From assembly GCA_947306495.1 (NCBI GenBank), contig CAMZGT010000002.1, positions 1 through 64,000 of the forward strand: a stretch of DNA of 64,000 nucleotides. The letters run 5' to 3'. The notes under the pieces were generated by a model that worked only from the letters and a program-made list of their open reading frames with translations, was not told where the DNA came from and did no database searches. The DNA comes from an uncultured Acinetobacter sp. (GTDB lineage: Bacteria > Cyanobacteriota > Vampirovibrionia > Gastranaerophilales > Gastranaerophilaceae). How positions within the stretch are numbered: position 1 is the stretch's first letter; the number at the start of each line of letters is the position of its first letter. Below are positions 47,874-58,704 of the stretch, one piece after another. A program made the translations under genes and the position numbers.

Positions 47874-50450
47874 ATGTATCGATTAAAAAAAATTTTTGTA
47901 ATATTAGTTTTATTTATTGTTACAATTTCTGTTAATTCAGCGGATTTTACGACACAAAAACTGCCAAACGGGCAAACGGTAGTTGTATATGAAATTCATA
48001 ACAATCCGATTGTAACTATAGATACGTGGATTAAAACGGGTTCGATTAACGAAAATGACACCAATAACGGAATTTCACATTTTTTAGAACATCTGTTTTT
48101 TAAAGGAACAAAATCTCATCCTACCGGAGAAATGGATAGAATACTTGAGTCAAAAGGTGCTGTTGTAAACGCGGCTACCAGTAAAGATTTTACCCATTAC
48201 TACATAACAATTCCTGCATCTGACTTTGATACAGCTCTTGACTTACATTCAGATATGCTTCTCAATCCGCAAATACCAAGGAAAGAACTGGAAAAAGAAC
48301 GCAAAGTTGTGCTGGAAGAAATTTCTAAAGACAACAATAATCCTTCTAAGAAAGTTTATGATAATCTTAATAATTTAATGTACACTTCTCACCCCTACAA
48401 AAGAAAAGTAATAGGCACGGCAGAAAACGTAAGTACAATGAGAAGAGAAGAAATTCTGGATTATTTTAATAAGTATTATGCACCATCAAATATGATAACT
48501 CTTATAGTGGGTGATGTTGATACGTCCAAAACATTGCAAAAAATTCAAAAAAGTTTTAATCAGGAATATAAAAAACCTGTAAAGAAAAGTTTTCACAAAG
48601 AACACCTGATTTCAGCCCAAAGACGCAGCACAGAATACACTCAATCAGCATCAGGTTATATGATGATAGGATTTAGAAGTGCAGAAATTTCAAGCAAAGA
48701 TACATTTGCTCTTGATGTTTTAGCCCAAATACTCGGAGGTGGTAAATCATCAAGGTTATATAGAGACATCAAAGAACAAAAAGGCCTTGCTTACTCTATT
48801 TCAGCTTCTAATGGAAGCTATAGAGATGACGGCATTTTTTACATAAACGCAAACTACATACCTTCAAACCAACAAAAATTGGAAAAAGCTATTTTTACAG
48901 AAATAGAAAATATACAAAAATACGGAGTAACCTCTGAAGAGCTTGAACTTGCTAAAAAAGTTATTATTCAAGACACCTTCTATTTGAGAGAATCTACTTC
49001 TAATATAGCGTCAGAACTTGGATACATAATGGCATTAACAGGAAGTTCTGATTTGTATAAAAATTATGTAGATTCAATAAAAAAAGTATCTCCATCAGAT
49101 GTTCAATGCGTTTCGCAAAAGTATTTAGGATTAAATAAAAGTGCAGTTTCCATAGTACTGCCCGAAAATACAAAAAATGAAGTTTCCAACCCCGCGGTTA
49201 ATCATACAATGCAAAAACTTTCCGAGAATAACGGGACCGCAAAATATTTGATAGATAATGGAGCAACTTTACTTATAAACGAAAATAATGCTAATGATAT
49301 TATTGCAATTGAAATTTTAGCAAAAGGCGGAGAATTTATAGAAACGGTCGCAGGAGAAGGAACACTTACTGCCCAAACTATGCTTAAGGGTACTAAAAAA
49401 TATTCTGCTCAGGAACTTGCATATATTTTGGACGAAAACGGAATTGAAATAACACCAGTTTGTGATAGTGATTTCTTTATAATTAGCGTAAAAACAACGA
49501 CAGCAGGAATCGACAAAACGTTAGAAATCCTGGATGAAGTGTTAAACAATGCCATCTTTGACGAATATGAAATAGAAAAAAAACGTTCGGAAATTTTATC
49601 AAAAATCAAACAAAAACGAGATATTCCGATGAATATAGCACTTGAAGAATTTAAAACTCTGATATTTGAAAACAGTGTTTATTCGCACACAAATAAAGTT
49701 CTTGAAAAAACACTTCCTCGGGTCACACGTAATGATATTTTAAGATATTATAATAGAATCTTAGATTCTAAAAATGTTGTTATATCAATAAGCGGAAATG
49801 TTGATTCTGCAAAAATGGGACAAGCTTTTGGCTCAATTCTCAGCGACAAAAAAGTTGCTAAATTTGATTATCAAAAATACTCCATAACAAAACTTAATTC
49901 ACCAAAAACTACCACCAAAATAATAAAAGATTTGGAAACTGCTTGGTTATTCTTGGGTTGGCAAGTATCAGGCGTTCAGGATAAAAAAGATTTTGTAACA
50001 TTGAAAGTAATAAACACATTGTTAGGTTCAGGCTTAAGTTCTCGTCTTTATCGTAATTTGCGGGAGTCAGACGGTCTTGCATATCAATTAGGCTCAAGTT
50101 ATTCTCCAAAAATGCTTGGCGGAATCTTTCTGGGATATATAGGCACAAATCCTTCAACTTTAGAGTATTCTCGTCAAAAAATGCTCGAAGAAATAAACAA
50201 ATTGAAAATAGAATTTGTATCTGATAGTGAACTAAATGATGCAAAAGACAGACTCAAGGGCGGATTTATACTTGCGCTTGAAACAAATACGGAAAAGGCC
50301 TCCAATATAGGTATTTTTGAATCATATGGTTTTGGGTATAACTTTTTAGATAATTACATCCAAATGATTGATAAAGTAACAGCTTCCGATATAGTAAGAG
50401 TTGCCAATAAATACTTTACAGTTAATATAGTCCAGTCTGATGTAAGGTAA
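47874..50450 (+). CDS. M16-family zinc peptidase (two domains)
   Basis: NGISHFLEHLFFKGTKSHPTGEMDRILESKG (HxxEH) plus second M16-like half. Confidence 0.92.
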   Translation: MYRLKKIFVILVLFIVTISVNSADFTTQKLPNGQTVVVYEIHNNPIVTIDTWIKTGSINENDTNNGISHFLEHLFFKGTKSHPTGEMDRILESKGAVVNAATSKDFTHYYITIPASDFDTALDLHSDMLLNPQIPRKELEKERKVVLEEISKDNNNPSKKVYDNLNNLMYTSHPYKRKVIGTAENVSTMRREEILDYFNKYYAPSNMITLIVGDVDTSKTLQKIQKSFNQEYKKPVKKSFHKEHLISAQRRSTEYTQSASGYMMIGFRSAEISSKDTFALDVLAQILGGGKSSRLYRDIKEQKGLAYSISASNGSYRDDGIFYINANYIPSNQQKLEKAIFTEIENIQKYGVTSEELELAKKVIIQDTFYLRESTSNIASELGYIMALTGSSDLYKNYVDSIKKVSPSDVQCVSQKYLGLNKSAVSIVLPENTKNEVSNPAVNHTMQKLSENNGTAKYLIDNGATLLINENNANDIIAIEILAKGGEFIETVAGEGTLTAQTMLKGTKKYSAQELAYILDENGIEITPVCDSDFFIISVKTTTAGIDKTLEILDEVLNNAIFDEYEIEKKRSEILSKIKQKRDIPMNIALEEFKTLIFENSVYSHTNKVLEKTLPRVTRNDILRYYNRILDSKNVVISISGNVDSAKMGQAFGSILSDKKVAKFDYQKYSITKLNSPKTTTKIIKDLETAWLFLGWQVSGVQDKKDFVTLKVINTLLGSGLSSRLYRNLRESDGLAYQLGSSYSPKMLGGIFLGYIGTNPSTLEYSRQKMLEEINKLKIEFVSDSELNDAKDRLKGGFILALETNTEKASNIGIFESYGFGYNFLDNYIQMIDKVTASDIVRVANKYFTVNIVQSDVR

Positions 50451-50548
50451 GCAGTAAAGTATACTGCGGTAAATCTATGATAACCGTACCATAAATGCTT
50501 ATTTCTTATATGTTTGTAAAAATCTAAACTCGATTCGAGTTTTTAAGT

Positions 50549-51313
50549 TTAAATATTAACTAAAACTTTGTTTTCACCGATTATTTTACCGTTATAAACT
50601 CTTTTGTAGTTTTTATTTTCAACGTTTATATAATCGCCTAGCATACCGTCAGACATTGCAGTTCCGTCAATTGAAATCATCACGGCGCCGTTAGACACAA
50701 AGAAAACTCTTACCTCAGAATTTCTTGCAACATCAGGACGCATTTTTACAAATCTTTTGTCAATAATTTCACCTTTTTGGAATATTTTGCGGGTCGTTAT
50801 TTCTTTGTCTAACATGCTTTCGTCAAGTACATAATCAGCTTTCATTGCAACATCAACTTTTTTAGTAGAAGTACATTCTTTTGTAAGAGTTTGTTCTCTG
50901 TCAATAAAGTCATTTGCTACAAGAACATCTTTGTATACACTTGTTTGAGCAGGTAAACTTAATGTTCTGAAGAGATTCTCATTGATATATAAATCCACTC
51001 TTTTGATATCTCTTGGTAAAATCTTATCTCCGCCACCGACTATCTTATATGATATTTTGCCATCCGGAACTTGCAATTCTGCAAATTGCGTGGCTGTTAT
51101 CTTTACTTGTATATCACCGTTAACAGTTTTTTTGTAATGATTCTCAAACAGTTTGCTGACATCATTTTTTATCTGTGTTGAGGTTAAGATTTGTGCTTGC
51201 GCTGCGGATGCAAATAAAATTATTGCGAAAAAAAGCACAAAAACTTTTGTCGGGTTATATGCCTGACCAAAAGTTTTTGTCATTTTAATTCTATTTAAAA
51301 AACGCTTAATCAC
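50549..51313 (-). CDS. flgA: Flagellar P-ring assembly chaperone FlgA-like
   Basis: C-terminal SAF-like segment, downstream of flgG. Confidence 0.75.
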   Translation of the reverse strand: MIKRFLNRIKMTKTFGQAYNPTKVFVLFFAIILFASAAQAQILTSTQIKNDVSKLFENHYKKTVNGDIQVKITATQFAELQVPDGKISYKIVGGGDKILPRDIKRVDLYINENLFRTLSLPAQTSVYKDVLVANDFIDREQTLTKECTSTKKVDVAMKADYVLDESMLDKEITTRKIFQKGEIIDKRFVKMRPDVARNSEVRVFFVSNGAVMISIDGTAMSDGMLGDYINVENKNYKRVYNGKIIGENKVLVNI

Positions 51314-51340
51314 TTAACCTCCTGTTCACTCAATCACTTG

Positions 51341-52126
51341 CTAGGTCATATTATTAGTAATTTGCAGAATATTACTTGATGCAGTAATCAATCTTGAATT
51401 AGATTCAAAAGCTCTTTCTGCCTTGATTAAGCCGACAAGTTCGTCTACAATTTGAACGTTAGAACCTTCTAACATGCCCTGTTGGATTAAACCTAAACCG
51501 TTCTGCCCCGGAGTATCTTGTACAGGGTTACCTGATGCTTGAGTTTCTTGATACAAATTATGACCGATAGATAACAAACCTGCAGGGTTTTGGAACTTAA
51601 CCAGCTGCAATGAACCAACGGTTGATTGTTGCGTCTGTCCCGGAAGTGTTACTGAGATATTACCATCTTGTGTAATAGTAATTTCTGTCGCATCTCTCGG
51701 AATTGATACAGAAGGCTGTATTAAAAGACCATCATTTGTACATAGCTGCCCCAGTGAGTCAACTTGTAAGCAGCCGTCGCGTGTATAAGCCAGTGAGCCG
51801 TCCTCTTTCATAACTTGTAAGAAACCGTCACCTTCAATTTCTATATCAAGCTGCCTGCCGGTAGAAATGGCAACACCTTGAGTAAAAACACGAGTTGTAG
51901 CCGCTGTTTTAACACCAAGTCCGATTTCTATACCTACAGGTTGGTAAGTTCCTTGGTTCATCAAAGCACCTGGAGTTCTTGCCGCTTGAGATAACAAATC
52001 TTGAAATTCGATTCTGGATTGTTTATAACCGGTAGTGTTAACGTTTGCTACGTTGTTTGCAATAACATCAAGATAGTTCTGTTGCGCTATCATACCTGTT
52101 GCTGCTGTAGTTAATGCTCTTAACAT
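51341..52126 (-). CDS. flgG: Flagellar distal rod protein FlgG
   Basis: MLRALTTAATGMIAQQNYLDVIANNVANVNTTGYKQSRIEFQDLL. Confidence 0.93.
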   Translation of the reverse strand: MLRALTTAATGMIAQQNYLDVIANNVANVNTTGYKQSRIEFQDLLSQAARTPGALMNQGTYQPVGIEIGLGVKTAATTRVFTQGVAISTGRQLDIEIEGDGFLQVMKEDGSLAYTRDGCLQVDSLGQLCTNDGLLIQPSVSIPRDATEITITQDGNISVTLPGQTQQSTVGSLQLVKFQNPAGLLSIGHNLYQETQASGNPVQDTPGQNGLGLIQQGMLEGSNVQIVDELVGLIKAERAFESNSRLITASSNILQITNNMT

Positions 52127-52157
52127 TTTTCCTCCGTATTATTTATTCTTTGTTGTT

Positions 52158-52979
52158 TTAACTTCTTATTCTGCCTAAAGATACTGCCGAATTCAGCATC
52201 TCATTATTTGTTGTAACGATTTTAGCTAAACTTTCGTAATTTCTTGTGGTATTAATTGTACTAATCATTTCTCTGATAACATTAGAGTTTGAGAGTTCAA
52301 GCATACCCTGTTGAATACAAAATTTTTCTGCTTTTAATTCGGGATTATTGTCTATATCTTTTGGTACAAATCTTGTATCAGAAATTTCAAACAAGTCATC
52401 TTTGTCTGAAAAATCCCACATGCCAATAGTTTGAAGCGGAAATTTTTGATTTCCTGCATTAAATTCAATATTTCCGTTTTCGCCTACAATTACTTGAACT
52501 TTATCTCTGACCAAATCAGGGTCTAAATCTTCAGGAACCATTCTTATACGCTTATTACGTACGTCCAGAACGTATTCACCTTGTTTTGTAACCAAGTAAT
52601 CATCATTATTTACAACAAAAGATCCGTTTCTTGTATAAGAACGTTTCCCGTCAACATTTTCTACTTTAAAAAAACCGTCACCTTCGATTGCCAAATCATA
52701 AGGATTATCCGTTTTTGTAAGTGCGCCTTGAGAAAAATCATGAGTGTATCTTAAAGCTTCAGCTCCCATGCTTACCGAACCTAAGTATCTCGAATCATTA
52801 CTCCTTAAAACGGATTTTGCTTGTGTATATACAGCAGATTGCATAACATCCTTAAACCTGAGGGATCCTTTTTTAAATCCGACGGTATTTACATTAGCAA
52901 GGTTATTTGCTGTGTTATCATGCGCATCCATCAGAGCCAGCATTCCGTTAGCGCATGTTGTTAAACCTCTTACTATCAT
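52158..52979 (-). CDS. flgF: Flagellar rod/hook-basal body protein (FlgF-like)
   Basis: MIVRGLTTCANGMLALMDAHDNTANNLANVNTVGFKKGSLRFKDVM. Confidence 0.85.
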   Translation of the reverse strand: MIVRGLTTCANGMLALMDAHDNTANNLANVNTVGFKKGSLRFKDVMQSAVYTQAKSVLRSNDSRYLGSVSMGAEALRYTHDFSQGALTKTDNPYDLAIEGDGFFKVENVDGKRSYTRNGSFVVNNDDYLVTKQGEYVLDVRNKRIRMVPEDLDPDLVRDKVQVIVGENGNIEFNAGNQKFPLQTIGMWDFSDKDDLFEISDTRFVPKDIDNNPELKAEKFCIQQGMLELSNSNVIREMISTINTTRNYESLAKIVTTNNEMLNSAVSLGRIRS

Positions 52980-53530
52980 AATGCTGCTCCTTTCATACTT
53001 TCATATTTGCCCAAAACGTTTTTAACATAATTCTGAGTTTCTTGATATGGAGGAATCCCTCCGTATTTTTTAACTGCATTCGGTCCTGCATTATATGCAG
53101 CAAGCGCCAAAGATTTGTTGTTATTAAACCTGTCCATTAACCCTTTTAAATATTTTGTTCCGCCTTCAATATTTTGCTCAGGGTCATAAGCATTTTTAAC
53201 ACCCAATCCTTCTGCTGTTCCAGGCATTAATTGCATTAATCCCATAGCTCCGCATCTTGAAGTTGCATTTGGGTTAAAACCGGATTCCTGATTAACAACT
53301 GCTTTTACAAAATCTGCATCTAAACCGTTTTTGTCTGCATATTTATCTATAAGGTTGTTAATTTCTGTTTTTGATGCGATTGTCGGATTTTTCTTATTTT
53401 CAATCTTGGTATCTAATATTTTTTGAAAATCTTCGCTCGGCTGCTGAGTGCCGTAAGATATAAGCGATTGAAATTGATTTTCAATCGTATGAATTCTTTG
53501 CAAAGTTATGTCTAAACTCGTAAGATTCAT
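52976..53530 (-). CDS. Lytic transglycosylase (SLT domain)
   Basis: VKAVVNQESGFNPNATSRCGAMGLMQLMPGTAEGLGV...ALAAYNAGPNAVKKYGGIPPYQETQNYV. Confidence 0.9.
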   Translation of the reverse strand: MNLTSLDITLQRIHTIENQFQSLISYGTQQPSEDFQKILDTKIENKKNPTIASKTEINNLIDKYADKNGLDADFVKAVVNQESGFNPNATSRCGAMGLMQLMPGTAEGLGVKNAYDPEQNIEGGTKYLKGLMDRFNNNKSLALAAYNAGPNAVKKYGGIPPYQETQNYVKNVLGKYESMKGAAL

Positions 53531-53794
53531 CTTACGTTTACCTCTCTTCTATACCTACCAATTTTAAGCGAGTATATTTACACTCATACCAAGTCTACAA
53601 CTATACTATATTATGTATTCCTGCAACTAACATCAATCATATGGTTGAAATTTTAATTATTTTATAGACCATGTGGTTAATATAAAATTTTTATAAAAAA
53701 CCTTGTAAAAATATCAATAATGTTGTATTATAAGACTTGCGGAGTGTATCATCGTATCCCATAATATTAATGCCGAAAATATGAAAGGAAACTT

Positions 53795-54358
53795 GTGACA
53801 CAGTTATCTGTAAACAATAATATATCTTTTCGTTCTTCTTTTTACAGCAGATTTTTTAAATCAGTTCCTGAAAAAGAAATTAAAAACTCTGCAAAATATA
53901 CAAAACTGGGACATATGTTGGCAAGTCCTCATTGGAACAGGGTTGCACTTGGTGTCGGAGCAATTACAACCCAACCTGCACTTGATTATTTTAACCCCAG
54001 AGTAGACAAAGATACGGCAACTTCGTCTGCATTAAGAACTATTGCTAAAATATGTGTTTGTACAAGTGTAGGTTTTATTGTTCGTGGAAGTGCATATAAG
54101 CTTGTTGAAAAATATGCTCATGGATTGCCATCAGAGGGTTCTACGGTGTTAACACCTGAAGCAATACTTAAAATTAGCGATAAGGTGTTAAGAGATAACA
54201 GTCTAAAGCTTCACAAAAATGCGCTTTCAACGGCATTAGCACTGGGTGTAATGTTCTTTACTAACGTGCTTGTGGATGCTCCGCTAACCACAATAGCAGC
54301 AAATAAGCTTATTTCTAAATACAAGGCTTATAATGTGAAAAATAAAGGAGGAAATTAA
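53795..54358 (+). CDS. Hypothetical membrane protein
   Basis: 187 aa, GTG start, hydrophobic helices; 1-bp gap to next ORF. Confidence 0.65.
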   Translation: MTQLSVNNNISFRSSFYSRFFKSVPEKEIKNSAKYTKLGHMLASPHWNRVALGVGAITTQPALDYFNPRVDKDTATSSALRTIAKICVCTSVGFIVRGSAYKLVEKYAHGLPSEGSTVLTPEAILKISDKVLRDNSLKLHKNALSTALALGVMFFTNVLVDAPLTTIAANKLISKYKAYNVKNKGGN

Positions 54359-54359
54359 A

Positions 54360-55067
54360 ATGGCTAATTTCTTCCAAAAAGCAGGGAAATATATTGCAGA
54401 AAAAGTATTCAAAAATATAGAAAGCGGTTCCGGAAATATGATACTGATTACAAGTATGACAGGGATAGCATTTTCTTGTATAGCTCAGACTTTTGCGATA
54501 TTTATTAATAAAAAATATTCAGTCTCTCAAAAAGCGTTTATGGTACCACAAGAACTTACTGAAGGTGTAATTTCAATAGCGTCAATGTTCGCTATTTCAA
54601 AACCTTGCCAAAAGGCAGCGAGTAAGATTATGAAATCCGGTAAAATCTTTACCAAAGATATGGCTACTTATATGAAAAAATATGATCTAATCGGTAAACG
54701 TGGAGAATACGATTTCGATTTTCAAAAAAGTGTTAAAAGTATTATTTCTAAAATTGAAAATTCAGATGAATTTATTAAATCCAATGCTTGCAAACAAGAA
54801 GAATTTTTAGCTGAGCATCACAATATAATTAAAGAGTTTAACGCAGTAAGTGATGCTACTTCCGCATTTGCTACTACAGCGGGAAGCATTATGTCGACAG
54901 CTCTGATTTCTCCATTATTGAGAAATTATGTTGCATCATACTATCAACAAGTAAACCTTAATTATTACAATAAGTTACCTCAAGAGCGAAAAAACAGTTT
55001 TATTGATTATAAAAAATATTCATTTTTGAACCCGTCTTGCTATAGTGGCAGAGTCAATAAAATTTAA
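54360..55067 (+). CDS. Hypothetical membrane protein
   Basis: 235 aa, SD AAAGGAGG; pairs with 53795-54358. Confidence 0.65.
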   Translation: MANFFQKAGKYIAEKVFKNIESGSGNMILITSMTGIAFSCIAQTFAIFINKKYSVSQKAFMVPQELTEGVISIASMFAISKPCQKAASKIMKSGKIFTKDMATYMKKYDLIGKRGEYDFDFQKSVKSIISKIENSDEFIKSNACKQEEFLAEHHNIIKEFNAVSDATSAFATTAGSIMSTALISPLLRNYVASYYQQVNLNYYNKLPQERKNSFIDYKKYSFLNPSCYSGRVNKI

Positions 55068-55285
55068 AAATTTATAATTATTCAGAAGTAATTCTTAAGG
55101 ATTAGATTGTTACATTTTTTAATAAATCTGTAAATCTTGTTGTTGTTGAATTGCAACTGAATGTTTCTGATTAGGAATTCACTCTTTTGATAAAAAAGTT
55201 GATTATATGCTATGTTATTGGTATATTAGAAAAGGACTTTTTTAGTTCTTTAGTAGTACGCACATAAGTAAGAAGGTTAAAAATT

Positions 55286-56980
55286 ATGTCATTACCAAAT
55301 GTAGCTTATTTCTCAATGGAAATTGCAATGGATCAATCCTTAAGCACGTATTCAGGTGGGTTAGGGTTTTTGGCAGGCTCTCATATGTTGTCTGCAGGTT
55401 ACTTACAAATGCCGATGGTAGGTGTAACAATGTTGTGGTCATACGGCTATTATGACCAACGAATCGATCATTCAGGAAATGTTGAAGTAGCTTATATAAG
55501 AAAGTATTATGATTATCTTGAAGATACAGGTATCACTGTAGAAGTTGATACTTTTGGTGAAAGAGTAAAGGTAAAAGCATTCAAGGTAAATCCTGAGTTG
55601 TTTGGCACTTGTCCTGTATATTTGCTGACAACGGATATTGACGGAAACAGTGATTGGGCGAAAAGTATTTCGCACAGATTGTATGACGGAAATGAAAGAA
55701 TAAGAATTGCTCAAGAAACAGTTCTTGGTATTGCAGGTGTAAGAGTTCTGCAAGCAGCAGGATACAATTTTGATGTTATTCACATGAATGAAGGTCATGC
55801 GCTTCCGGCAGCATTTGAACTTTTAAGACAATATAACGGCAGCTTGGAAGAAGTAAGAAGAAAAACTGTTTTTACGACTCACACTCCTGTTGCTGCAGGT
55901 AATGAAGTTCATTGGGTAGATACTCTTCTTGAAGGCGGTTTCTTTGCAGGAGCAAGCAGAGAAAGGGCTATACAACTCGGCGGTGAAAACTTCTCTTTAA
56001 CAGTTGCTGCACTTAGAATGTCAAGAATTGCTAATGCTGTTTCACAACTTCACGGTCTTGTTGCTAACAAAATGTGGGAATGGGTTGAGGACAGATGCCC
56101 GATTAGAGCTATTACGAATGCTGTAAACCTTCATTATTGGCAAGATAAAAGAGTTGCAGCTGCTCAAAATGATCCGGAAAAACTTCTTGAAGTTAAACGT
56201 GAAATGAAGGCTGAATTATTCAAATACATTGCGAATGTTGCAGGTAAGAGATTCAATCCGGATGTATTAACTATTACTTGGGCAAGAAGATTTGCTGACT
56301 ACAAACGTGCTTGGTTAATATTAATGGACAAAGAAAGAATCGGCAAATTATTAGATGAAGATAAGGTACAAATTATATTTGCAGGTAAATTCCATCCGGA
56401 CGATGTAATGGGCAAAGAAATGTTTAATAAGTTGTTGAATCGTTCTCACAGCTTGAAAAACGTTGTTGTACTTCCTGGATATGAACTTCAATTATCAGGT
56501 ATGTTGAAACGTGGTTCTGATATTTGGTTGAATACACCATTAAGACCTTTTGAAGCATCAGGAACTTCCGGTATGTCTGCTAACATGAATGGTGCTCTGC
56601 ACTTATCTATTTTTGACGGATGGACTGTTGAGGGTACATTTAACGGTATTAACGGTTATACGGTGGAATACGAAGGTTTAGATGACGATATGCCTTGGGA
56701 AGAAAGACATTGGCAAGATCATAAGTGTGTAATGGATATAATTGAAAATCAAATTATTCCTACATACTACAAAAATAAAACTGAATGGGCTCGCTTGATG
56801 CGTCAAGCAATCAGAACTTCTGAGGCTTACTTCAACTCTGACAGAATGGTAATCGAGTACTACAACAGATTGTATCATCCGATTGCTCATGATGATTGCA
56901 CCGGTGGTGAAAAGAAGAAAGAACTTAATCTTTCCGAGACTCCTACATTTGATGCTTGGACATATTCAAATATCAAATAG
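55286..56980 (+). CDS. Alpha-glucan phosphorylase (short form)
   Basis: VAYFSMEIAMDQSLSTYSGGLGFLAGSHMLSA; FEASGTSGMSANMNGALHLSIFDGW. Confidence 0.93.
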   Translation: MSLPNVAYFSMEIAMDQSLSTYSGGLGFLAGSHMLSAGYLQMPMVGVTMLWSYGYYDQRIDHSGNVEVAYIRKYYDYLEDTGITVEVDTFGERVKVKAFKVNPELFGTCPVYLLTTDIDGNSDWAKSISHRLYDGNERIRIAQETVLGIAGVRVLQAAGYNFDVIHMNEGHALPAAFELLRQYNGSLEEVRRKTVFTTHTPVAAGNEVHWVDTLLEGGFFAGASRERAIQLGGENFSLTVAALRMSRIANAVSQLHGLVANKMWEWVEDRCPIRAITNAVNLHYWQDKRVAAAQNDPEKLLEVKREMKAELFKYIANVAGKRFNPDVLTITWARRFADYKRAWLILMDKERIGKLLDEDKVQIIFAGKFHPDDVMGKEMFNKLLNRSHSLKNVVVLPGYELQLSGMLKRGSDIWLNTPLRPFEASGTSGMSANMNGALHLSIFDGWTVEGTFNGINGYTVEYEGLDDDMPWEERHWQDHKCVMDIIENQIIPTYYKNKTEWARLMRQAIRTSEAYFNSDRMVIEYYNRLYHPIAHDDCTGGEKKKELNLSETPTFDAWTYSNIK

Positions 56981-57054
56981 CCGAGGGTGTAAATGGTAGT
57001 AGATATGGGTAAATATATTTAACCTGTAAAAAGTAAGCAATAGATATATTTTGA

Positions 57055-57093
57055 GAAAACTGGGCGGATGCCATTGGCATCCGCCCAGTTTTC
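57055..57093. terminator. Strong, probably bidirectional intrinsic terminator
   Basis: GAAAACTGGGCGGATGCC-ATT-GGCATCCGCCCAGTTTTC, perfect 18-bp stem. Confidence 0.9.
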
Positions 57094-57185
57094 TTAAAAA
57101 TACTCTATTTAAATGATGTCAACTTTAAAATTTAGTACTATTCTGATAGTTGAGGGAAAGTGTAGCCCTCAAGAGGGGATTGGTA

Positions 57186-57392
57186 ATGCTAAATACTGCA
57201 ACAAATGTTCAATATGCGGAAATTTCTACTTCAATAACAAAAAATTGGACAGAGCAAGCAATTGAATGTTATAAGTTAAACGGTAACTGTGCAGAATGTT
57301 CTATTCGCAAGGCACACTATTCTTTTGATTGTCAGATGCCGAGAGTCGTTGAAGTTCTTAAGCTGATGGGAGAGCCTGATTTAGAGGACTGA
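57186..57392 (+). CDS. Small cysteine-containing hypothetical protein
   Basis: ATG 57186; CYKLNGNCAECSIRKAHYSFDCQM. Confidence 0.65.
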   Translation: MLNTATNVQYAEISTSITKNWTEQAIECYKLNGNCAECSIRKAHYSFDCQMPRVVEVLKLMGEPDLED

Positions 57393-57400
57393 TTGATAAC

Positions 57401-57829
57401 TTAAAATCCTGTTTTTTTGATGTATATGTTGGGTTTGGAGTTTCCGTGCGGGTTTGTAATTAATTGTCGGGGGCTTATAATATAATTGTTTCCGGAAGGA
57501 TAAAAGCAGCGTGGTATATATCTTCTTCCGGGGTAATATTTTCCTGTATTACTCCACATACCTGTAGAAAAGCTTCCTATTGGCATCATATTTTCATCGT
57601 AAAAATATTGTGTATATTCTGATAAAGTTTTTTGCGATGGTGCATTTTCTATAAGTTCTTCCGGTTTTTCGATTTTTTTGTCATAAAAATCGTATAGTAT
57701 GAAGTTTTCACCTTCCTTCTTATATGTCCCGACTCGGTTTCCCCACTGGTCATAAACTTTAATTGCGTATGCATTGCAAGTTTGTATTGTTAAAATAGCG
57801 ATCAGAAGAATTAAAATTATTTTATACAA
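57401..57829 (-). CDS. Hypothetical secreted protein
   Basis: Signal peptide MYKIILILLIAILTIQTCNA. Confidence 0.65.
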   Translation of the reverse strand: MYKIILILLIAILTIQTCNAYAIKVYDQWGNRVGTYKKEGENFILYDFYDKKIEKPEELIENAPSQKTLSEYTQYFYDENMMPIGSFSTGMWSNTGKYYPGRRYIPRCFYPSGNNYIISPRQLITNPHGNSKPNIYIKKTGF

Positions 57830-57890
57830 GAGTTTTGCTCCTTTTATGTATTAACGATATTTTAACACTAAAGTTCATTTTCGTGCTATT

Positions 57891-58502
57891 ATGTTAGCAA
57901 GGATAGGGGAAAGATTTATGTCGATAAGAAAAGTTGTTAAATATGGTACGCCATCACTTAGAGAATCATCAAAAGAAGTTCATAAAGTTTCTCAAAAAAT
58001 AAAAATTTTGGTAGACGATTTGTTGGATACAATGTATGCTCAAAATGGTGTAGGTCTTGCCGCTCCCCAAATTGGTGAAAACTACAGAATCTTTGTCATA
58101 GATGTATCTACAGGGGATGAGCCTTTGAATCCTATGGTGTTTATTAATCCTAAAATAATTAAAAAATCCGGTGCATGTATAAGTCATGAAGGATGTTTAA
58201 GTTTTCCTGAAGCATTTACTGATGTAAAAAGATATGCAAATGTTATGGTAAAAGCCATGGATAGGAATGGTCGTTCTTTTGTTCTCGAAGCAAAAGATGG
58301 AACTCTTCTTGCTCGTTGCATACAACATGAGTTTGACCATCTTAACGGTGTTTTATTTATTGATCATGTTATTAATCGTTTTGAAGCAGAAGCAGAGCTT
58401 AGCAAAAACAACTTGCCGCCTCTTCAGGTGGACAAAATTCTAGATGAGCCTGAACTTGAGCCTGAAATACAGAAACTGTTGGCAGAAAAAACACAAAGTT
58501 AG
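57891..58502 (+). CDS. def: Peptide deformylase
   Basis: GVGLAAPQIG, EGCLSFPEAF, CIQHEFDHLNGVLFID. Confidence 0.95.
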   Translation: MLARIGERFMSIRKVVKYGTPSLRESSKEVHKVSQKIKILVDDLLDTMYAQNGVGLAAPQIGENYRIFVIDVSTGDEPLNPMVFINPKIIKKSGACISHEGCLSFPEAFTDVKRYANVMVKAMDRNGRSFVLEAKDGTLLARCIQHEFDHLNGVLFIDHVINRFEAEAELSKNNLPPLQVDKILDEPELEPEIQKLLAEKTQS

Positions 58503-58704
58503 GAACGGATTCACAGTATATGAAGTCTTTCGGGGGGGGTAAATGTAAAATGTTTTTATTAACTGTAATATCTTTCCCTTAGAATGACTAGATATTCTCT
58601 ATACATTTTGTTAATTTTTGTAACGATTTCTAAATTTGCCTTAAAGTTTTCCAAAAAGATGCCGTTAATACATGTAAAGATGTCGAAATAAAGGAGTTTG
58701 GGCA

